DNA from: Owenweeksia hongkongensis DSM 17368
GTDB taxonomy: Bacteria > Bacteroidota > Bacteroidia > Flavobacteriales > Schleiferiaceae
Reading direction: 5' to 3'
Assembly: GCA_945865885.1 (NCBI GenBank)
Contig: CAMBEZ010000001.1
Coordinates: 145,112-209,111 of the forward strand
DNA length: 64,000 nucleotides
The notes below the pieces were generated by a model, which saw only the letters and a list, made by a program, of their open reading frames with translations, ran no database searches and was not told the origin of the DNA. Below are positions 59,197-64,000 of the stretch, in pieces. Both the position numbers and the translations under genes were made by a program. Within the stretch, counting starts at the first letter, position 1. Every line of letters begins with the position of its first letter.

Positions 59197-60513
59197 TTAG
59201 TCGTTTAATCGTACAATTTTCGCGCCAATGGCTCGCAGACGCTCGTCAATGCGCTCGTATCCGCGGTCAATTTGGTCAATGTTTTGAATGATGGAAGTTC
59301 CTTCTGCGCTCAACGCGGCAATCAAGAGGGCAATGCCCGCACGGATGTCCGGTGAAGCCATGGTGGTTCCGCGCAAGGGTACTTTGCGGTCCAACCCGAT
59401 GACGGTTGCCCGGTGGGGATCGCACAAGATGATTTGCGCGCCCATGTCGATCAGCTTGTCGGTGAAGAACAGTCGGCTCTCGAACATCTTTTGGTGCACC
59501 AGAACGGAACCTCGTGCTTGGGTTGCGGTCACCAAGATGATGCTCAATAAATCAGGGGTGAATCCAGGCCAAGGGGCGTCCGCAATGGTCAGGATACCCC
59601 CGTCCATGAAGGTTTGGATTTCGTAGTGATCTTGAGCGGGAACAAAAATATCGTCGCCACGTCGCTCCAACTGAATGCCCAGCTTTTGAAAAACACCAGG
59701 AATTACGCCCAAATGGTCAAATCCAGTGTTTTTGATGGTGATTTCAGATTTGGTCATGGCCGCTAAGCCAATCCAGCTTCCAATTTCAATCATGTCCGGC
59801 AAACAGCGGTGTTCCGTACCCCCCAATTGATCCACACCGGTGATGCGGAGTAAATTGGAACCGATGCCGTCGATTTTAGCTCCCATGCGCACCAACATGC
59901 TGCACAACTGCTGCAGGTAGGGCTCGCAGGCCGCGTTGTAGATGGTGGTGGTCCCTTGCGCCAAGACGGCAGCCATCACCACGTTCGCCGTTCCTGTCAC
60001 GGAGGCTTCTTCCAGCAACATGTAGGCACCCTTCAGGCCGCTTGCGGGCTGTTCGACGCCGTAGAAGCTGGAGCCATTTTCACTTTTGAATTGAGCCCCC
60101 AAAGCCATCAGGCCTTGGAAGTGGGTATCCAATCGACGACGACCGATTTTGTCGCCTCCCGGTTTGGGAATGTATCCTTTTCCAAAACGCGCCAAAAGCG
60201 GACCCACGAGCATGATGGAACCGCGCAAGGCCGCGCCTTTTTTCTTGTAGGTGTCCGTGAACAAAAAGTCCAGGTCCACTTGGTCTGCCTGAAAAGTGTA
60301 ATCGCCGGGGCCGTTTTTCGCTACCTGAACGCCAAAATCCGCCAGGATTTCAATGAGTTTATTGACGTCAATAATGTCTGGGATGTTCTGTACGCGAACC
60401 GGTTCCTCGGTGAGCAAAACGGCGCACAAGATTTGGAGCACTTCATTTTTGGCCCCTTGTGCTTGGATTTCCCCGCGCAACGGTGCGCCCCCTTCAATTT
60501 GAAAACGTGCCAT
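59197..60513 (-). CDS. murA: UDP-GlcNAc 1-carboxyvinyltransferase, Cys-to-Asp type
   Basis: Catalyses the first committed step of peptidoglycan synthesis. The 438-residue product has the substrate lysine in GAKNEV (K22). In the flexible loop, the position of E. coli C115 is aspartate: YIPKPGGDKIGRRRLD, D121. Enzymes with aspartate there are known to work but not to be alkylated by fosfomycin. The start overlaps the stop of the DUF4290 gene by one base (TAATG). Confidence 0.96.
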   Translation of the reverse strand: MARFQIEGGAPLRGEIQAQGAKNEVLQILCAVLLTEEPVRVQNIPDIIDVNKLIEILADFGVQVAKNGPGDYTFQADQVDLDFLFTDTYKKKGAALRGSIMLVGPLLARFGKGYIPKPGGDKIGRRRLDTHFQGLMALGAQFKSENGSSFYGVEQPASGLKGAYMLLEEASVTGTANVVMAAVLAQGTTTIYNAACEPYLQQLCSMLVRMGAKIDGIGSNLLRITGVDQLGGTEHRCLPDMIEIGSWIGLAAMTKSEITIKNTGFDHLGVIPGVFQKLGIQLERRGDDIFVPAQDHYEIQTFMDGGILTIADAPWPGFTPDLLSIILVTATQARGSVLVHQKMFESRLFFTDKLIDMGAQIILCDPHRATVIGLDRKVPLRGTTMASPDIRAGIALLIAALSAEGTSIIQNIDQIDRGYERIDERLRAIGAKIVRLND

Positions 60514-61214
60514 TATTTTTTGCGGTTATAGGGTTTGAAGCCTCCTCCGCCAGAGGGGGAATTGCCCGACCGGTTTTTGAAGAAAGGCTTTTTGTTGGCC
60601 TTTTTGGTCTTGGTGTGCAGGGGAGCGTATTTAATGGCGATTCCGTGCTGGATGGTGAGCGCCACGTTTTCTACGTCAATTTGCCCACCCGAAAGCGTTC
60701 GCAGCTCTTTGAAAATTACGGCGTCGTCCACGTAGTCTTTGTTCCACGTCAAATAAGAGCGCTTCATTTGGTTCGCGATGTCGAATATCAGGGCATTGCG
60801 TTCTTCCCCCTCCGGCAGCTCCAAAGCCTTGGTGATCATCTCCCGTAGGATGTTTCCGTAGTAGCGATGGGCCGTGCTTTTAACAGGATAAGGAACGGGC
60901 TCTGGGCGCTCTGCTCGCGCTTCCGGTTTTGGCGCCGGAAAAGGAGATTCAACATCCAATCGGTAATCGGCCAAAAGGTGTACGTGGTCCCATAATTTAT
61001 GTTGCCAATCCGGTTGCTCCTTCAAGGCAGGCTGCAGCTGGGCAATGGCCTCTACTACCGCATGGGCCGCATGGGTTCGTTTGTCCCGATCTTCCATCGT
61101 CTGAAGGTGATCCACCATAAACTGAACATGGCGTCCGTACTCAGACAATTTGAGGGGCGCTTGGTCCGTGTTGTAGGCCAAGGATAGGGTGTCGATCTGT
61201 TGTGTATTGATCAT
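60513..61214 (-). CDS. DUF4290 protein
   Basis: A 233-residue protein of the DUF4290 family, restricted to Bacteroidota as far as I know. Conserved-looking blocks are LAYNTDQAPLKLSEYGRHVQ, LWDHVHLLADYRLDVESPFP, HRYYGNILREMI and QMKRSYLTWNKDYVDD. The tail is basic, glycine- and lysine-rich (KKANKKPFFKNRSGNSPSGG), suggesting nucleic-acid contact, though this is inference. It overlaps uvrD by 4 nt and murA by 1 nt. The order uvrD-DUF4290-murA recurs in the phylum. Confidence 0.88.
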   Translation of the reverse strand: MINTQQIDTLSLAYNTDQAPLKLSEYGRHVQFMVDHLQTMEDRDKRTHAAHAVVEAIAQLQPALKEQPDWQHKLWDHVHLLADYRLDVESPFPAPKPEARAERPEPVPYPVKSTAHRYYGNILREMITKALELPEGEERNALIFDIANQMKRSYLTWNKDYVDDAVIFKELRTLSGGQIDVENVALTIQHGIAIKYAPLHTKTKKANKKPFFKNRSGNSPSGGGGFKPYNRKK

Positions 61215-63586
61215 ATAAGGCGCTGCAATTTAGCAAACTTCAAGAGGAGTTTCTTCACTCCCGCATTATCGAAATGAACCGTGGCCCGCAGGTCTCCGGT
61301 TTCACCGCTGATTTCAGTAACCGTACCCGCGCCAAAACGCTCGTGCAGCACCCGTTCCCCGGCGGTTAAATCCAAAGGCGCTTGTCCGCCAGACTGCACG
61401 GATTCTACCGGCTTGAACCGGCCAGGAGCGGCCATGGAAAGTGGAGTAGGGGTAGACGATGGTTTTGGCGTTGGTGCTTTTCTTAGGTCACGCGGTCCTC
61501 CGGGAGTGCTGCCCGTGGCATTGGAGCGTTGGTGTTTTTCGCCGGCGCGAATGGCCGACGTAGGGGCGTCAAAGGCATCAAGTAACACTTGAGGGGCACG
61601 GTACGACGGCGCAACAACGGGAATGTGCACATTCAAGTACTTCTCGTCCAATTCGTCCAAAAACCGACTTGGCTCGCAGTCCACCAATTTTCCCCAACGA
61701 AAGCGAACATGGGCGTACGTGAGGTACGCGGCATGCTCCGCGCGCGTTAGCGCTACATAGAACAGACGTCGTTCTTCTTCTAAATCAGACCGACTTTGGC
61801 TGGCCATCAGCGAGGGGAACAGAGTTTCCTCCAAGCCAACAACAAACACCACGGGAAACTCCAGACCTTTGGCCAAGTGAATGGTCATCAACGTCACTTT
61901 GGGTTGGTCGTCTTGCTTTTTGGTGTCCACGTCCGTGAGCAGGGCAATGTCTTGGGCAAAAGCATCTAAGGAAGGGTTACCGCCCTCTACCTGTTCTTGT
62001 TCCTCAACAAACTCTTGGATTCCGTTCAGCAGTTCTTGAACGTTTTCGTACCGCGAAATTCCTTCCGGCGTTTTGTCCTCTGCAAGCGTGCGAACCAGGC
62101 CGCTGTGCTTCGCAATGTGATCCACCGCATCAAAGGCATTCTTTTGACCGGCCACCACCCCAAAACTGCGGATCAAGTCGGCAAAGTCTACCAATTTTTG
62201 AACGGTCGGACGGTTGATTCCCATGTCCAAGGAGGGCAGAAGATTCAACGCTCCCCACAGAGATAAGCTTTGTTCCGACGCGACCACCGTCAATCGGGTT
62301 AGGGTGGTGTCGCCAATGCCGCGGGTAGGTAAATTGATGATGCGGCGCAGGGCTTCCTCGTCGTTTGGATTCAAGGCCAGTCGGACATACGCCATGACGT
62401 CCTTGATTTCCTTGCGTTGATAAAACGACGTACCCCCGTAAATGGTGTACGGGATGTTCCTCCGCCGAAAGGCCTCTTCAAACGAACGACTTTGGGCGTT
62501 GGTTCGGTACAGTATGGCAAATTGGTCCCAATTGCGACGCTCGTGCATGTGCCGATCCCACATCGTCTGCGCAACGTAGTGCGCTTCGTCCGTGTCGCTC
62601 ATGGCCTTGTGGACCACAATCAAATCGCCCTCGGCATTGGCCGTCCAAACGTTCTTTTCCAGTTGTTCCTGGTTGTGGGCAATCAACGAATTTGCAGCAC
62701 CAACAATATTCTTGGTAGATCGGTAGTTTTGCTCCAGCCTGATTTCGGCAGCATCCGGATAGTCCGAGCGGAAGTTCAGGATGTTGCGAATGTTCGCGCC
62801 GCGGAACGCATAGATGGACTGCGCATCGTCGCCAACCACACATAAATTTTCGTATCTGCTTGCCAGGGCTTTAACAATAAGGTATTGGCTGTGGTTGGTA
62901 TCCTGGTACTCGTCCACCAGGATGTATTTAAATCGCTCTTGGTATTTGGCTAATGCCTCCGGAAAGCGAACGAATAATTCATTGGTTTTGAGGAGCAAGT
63001 CGTCAAAATCCATGGCCCCGGCGCGAAAGCACTTTTCCATGTACGCCCGGTACAAGTTGCCCAACTGCGGCAGACGGGCTGCAGCATCTTGTTCCTGCAA
63101 GTCTCCGCGCTGATCGTAGGCCTTCGGCGTGATCAACGCGTTTTTGTACTGACTGATTCTGCTGGCTACGGCTTTGACCTTATAAATGTCCTTGTCTAAC
63201 TGCGCTTCTTTGATCAATCCAGCCAATACTTTCTGGGCGTCTTCGGTATCGTATATGGTAAAATTGGAAGGGAACCCAAGCCGACCGGCCTCCGAGCGAA
63301 GGATGCGCGCAAACACACTGTGAAAGGTGCCCACCCAAAGCGATTTTGCACTGCTGGCGTCTACCAACTTGGCAATACGACCTTGCATTTCCCGAGCTGC
63401 CTTGTTGGTAAAGGTTAGGGCCAATACATGGAAGGGATCCACGCCCTTTTCCAGTAAATGGGCTATGCGTACCGTGAGCACGCGCGTTTTACCGGACCCA
63501 GCGCCAGCAATGACCATCACCGGACCTTCGGTGTGTTCCACCGCTTCAAGTTGGGGTGGATTTAGTCCGGCGCGCAAATCATTCAT
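61211..63586 (-). CDS. pcrA: ATP-dependent DNA helicase UvrD/PcrA
   Basis: A superfamily 1A 3'-5' helicase for nucleotide excision repair and removal of replication obstacles. The 791-residue product has GLNPPQLEAVEHTEGPVMVI (Q motif), Walker A GAGSGKTRVLTVRI, Walker B VDEYQDTNHSQY, motif III VVGDDAQSIYAFRGA, motif IV EQNYRSTKNI, motif V TIHLAKGLEFPVVF and motif VI EEERRLFYVALTRAE. The C-terminal tail ends in a Tudor-like region (ERVLHERFGAGTVTEISGET). Confidence 0.95.
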   Translation of the reverse strand: MNDLRAGLNPPQLEAVEHTEGPVMVIAGAGSGKTRVLTVRIAHLLEKGVDPFHVLALTFTNKAAREMQGRIAKLVDASSAKSLWVGTFHSVFARILRSEAGRLGFPSNFTIYDTEDAQKVLAGLIKEAQLDKDIYKVKAVASRISQYKNALITPKAYDQRGDLQEQDAAARLPQLGNLYRAYMEKCFRAGAMDFDDLLLKTNELFVRFPEALAKYQERFKYILVDEYQDTNHSQYLIVKALASRYENLCVVGDDAQSIYAFRGANIRNILNFRSDYPDAAEIRLEQNYRSTKNIVGAANSLIAHNQEQLEKNVWTANAEGDLIVVHKAMSDTDEAHYVAQTMWDRHMHERRNWDQFAILYRTNAQSRSFEEAFRRRNIPYTIYGGTSFYQRKEIKDVMAYVRLALNPNDEEALRRIINLPTRGIGDTTLTRLTVVASEQSLSLWGALNLLPSLDMGINRPTVQKLVDFADLIRSFGVVAGQKNAFDAVDHIAKHSGLVRTLAEDKTPEGISRYENVQELLNGIQEFVEEQEQVEGGNPSLDAFAQDIALLTDVDTKKQDDQPKVTLMTIHLAKGLEFPVVFVVGLEETLFPSLMASQSRSDLEEERRLFYVALTRAEHAAYLTYAHVRFRWGKLVDCEPSRFLDELDEKYLNVHIPVVAPSYRAPQVLLDAFDAPTSAIRAGEKHQRSNATGSTPGGPRDLRKAPTPKPSSTPTPLSMAAPGRFKPVESVQSGGQAPLDLTAGERVLHERFGAGTVTEISGETGDLRATVHFDNAGVKKLLLKFAKLQRLI

Positions 63587-63656
63587 GGAGTAGGGTAATT
63601 TATCGGAGTGCGAAGGTACAACAAAGGAATCGCCTCAGAATTTATGCCCACTGGTC

Positions 63657-63686
63657 TTGCCTGTTGAGAAAAAAGTTCTACATTTG
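63657..63686 (+). promoter_or_regulatory. Promoter of rpsL
   Basis: TTG (63657-63659), a 19-nt spacer and TACATTTG (63679-63686) match the -33/-7 consensus. A 61-nt stretch follows to the ATG, and includes a small CCCC/GGGG hairpin at about 63690-63707. Confidence 0.75.
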
Positions 63687-63747
63687 CAGTCCCCAAAAAA
63701 CCGGGGATTTGATTTCTATTGAATTAACCTAACCTACGCATCGACAA

Positions 63748-64000
63748 ATGCCAACGATTCAGCAGCTCGTTCGCAAAGGGCGCACCAAATTGGTGGACAA
63801 GAGCAAGTCGGCCGCCCTGGACTCTTGCCCGCAACGTCGCGGAGTGTGTACTCGTGTATACACCACAACGCCCAAGAAGCCGAATTCTGCCATGCGGAAA
63901 GTCGCACGTGTGCGCCTGACCAACGGCAACGAAGTAAACGCCTACATCCCAGGTGAAGGCCACAACCTCCAAGAACACAGCATCGTGTTGGTGCGCGGAG
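63748..64000 (+). CDS. rpsL: Ribosomal protein uS12, N-terminal part (runs off window)
   Basis: A decoding-centre protein of the small subunit. The visible 84 codons begin [20 protein letters not shown]. They include the conserved loop [20 protein letters not shown], where the lysine at the streptomycin-resistance site (K43 type) is wild type. The missing part holds the PGVRYH loop. It probably heads the rpsL-rpsG-fusA operon, which lies outside the window. Confidence 0.97.
   Translation, partial: MPTIQQLVRKGRTKLVDKSKSAALDSCPQRRGVCTRVYTTTPKKPNSAMRKVARVRLTNGNEVNAYIPGEGHNLQEHSIVLVRG

Noticed and set aside
63690..63707. Possible attenuator or terminator hairpin in the rpsL leader
   Set aside because: The CCCC/GGGG stem is only about four or five pairs and no T-tract follows. 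It is too weak to call a terminator.

Overview
The window is a chromosomal segment of a member of the Bacteroidota, most likely order Flavobacteriales. Three things point there: gliding and type IX secretion (T9SS) genes (gldD, gldE, a PorP/SprF protein and four cargo proteins with type B C-terminal domains); promoters of the Bacteroidota form (TTG near -33, TAnnTTTG near -7); and start codons that almost never have a Shine-Dalgarno sequence. Base composition is rather GC-rich for that order (by eye a little above 50%). I cannot name the genus. Genes are packed tightly, mostly in short operons with 1-25 nt gaps or ATGA-type overlaps. No insertion sequence, prophage, CRISPR array or rRNA was seen. 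No stretch over 300 nt lacks a gene; the longest gap is 2948-3237, which holds only the divergent upstream regions of rplU and the M16 peptidase pair.

Layout. 1-2947 (minus): rplU-rpmA, terminator, then serS, a lipoprotein and a truncated TPR-like gene. 3238-6634 (plus): an active/inactive M16 peptidase pair. 6740-8758: divergent EamA transporter and heme A synthase sharing a palindromic promoter. 8801-12165 (minus): the classic mutY-ssb-gldE-gldD cluster, divergent from a plus-strand HU, TPR, 29-residue basic ribosomal-type protein and RNase G run, then recX. 15312-23202: threonine aldolase, prfB, a 1149-residue T9SS cargo protein, arsC, fumC and a 55-residue membrane protein. 23218-26840: manC, divergent from adk-obg-PAP2-crcB. 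26848-32028 (minus): a zinc-ribbon protein, a small membrane protein, HMG-CoA reductase, a GHMP kinase (mevalonate route to isoprenoids) and a T9SS cargo protein.

32148-42284: tRNA-Phe, an acyltransferase/acyl-CoA synthetase fusion, and an envelope cluster coaX, beta-barrel protein, TPR protein, lptC, small membrane protein, CNNM/CBS protein and PpiD-like foldase. 42371-49359 (minus): purH-mreB-mreC-mreD-mrdA-rodA, the cell-elongation operon. 49419-51204: orphan MacB-type permease and a GAF protein. 51315-56755 (plus): a three-gene T9SS locus, cargo, PorP/SprF fused to a SPOR domain, cargo. 56827-63586 (minus): uvrD/pcrA, DUF4290, murA, a TlpA-like thioredoxin, grpE and dnaJ. From 63748 rpsL starts and runs off the window.

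Most content is core machinery of envelope growth, secretion and translation. The best hunting targets are: (a) about a dozen genes whose -7 element ends 3-7 nt before the start codon, implying leaderless mRNAs; (b) the PorP/SprF-SPOR fusion between two cargo genes, one of which has a paralogue about 26 kb away with the same cysteine-rich N-terminal domain; (c) two small proteins (29 and 55 residues); (d) lineage-type departures from textbook residues in MurA, DnaJ and GldD; and (e) a nested palindrome in front of grpE-dnaJ.
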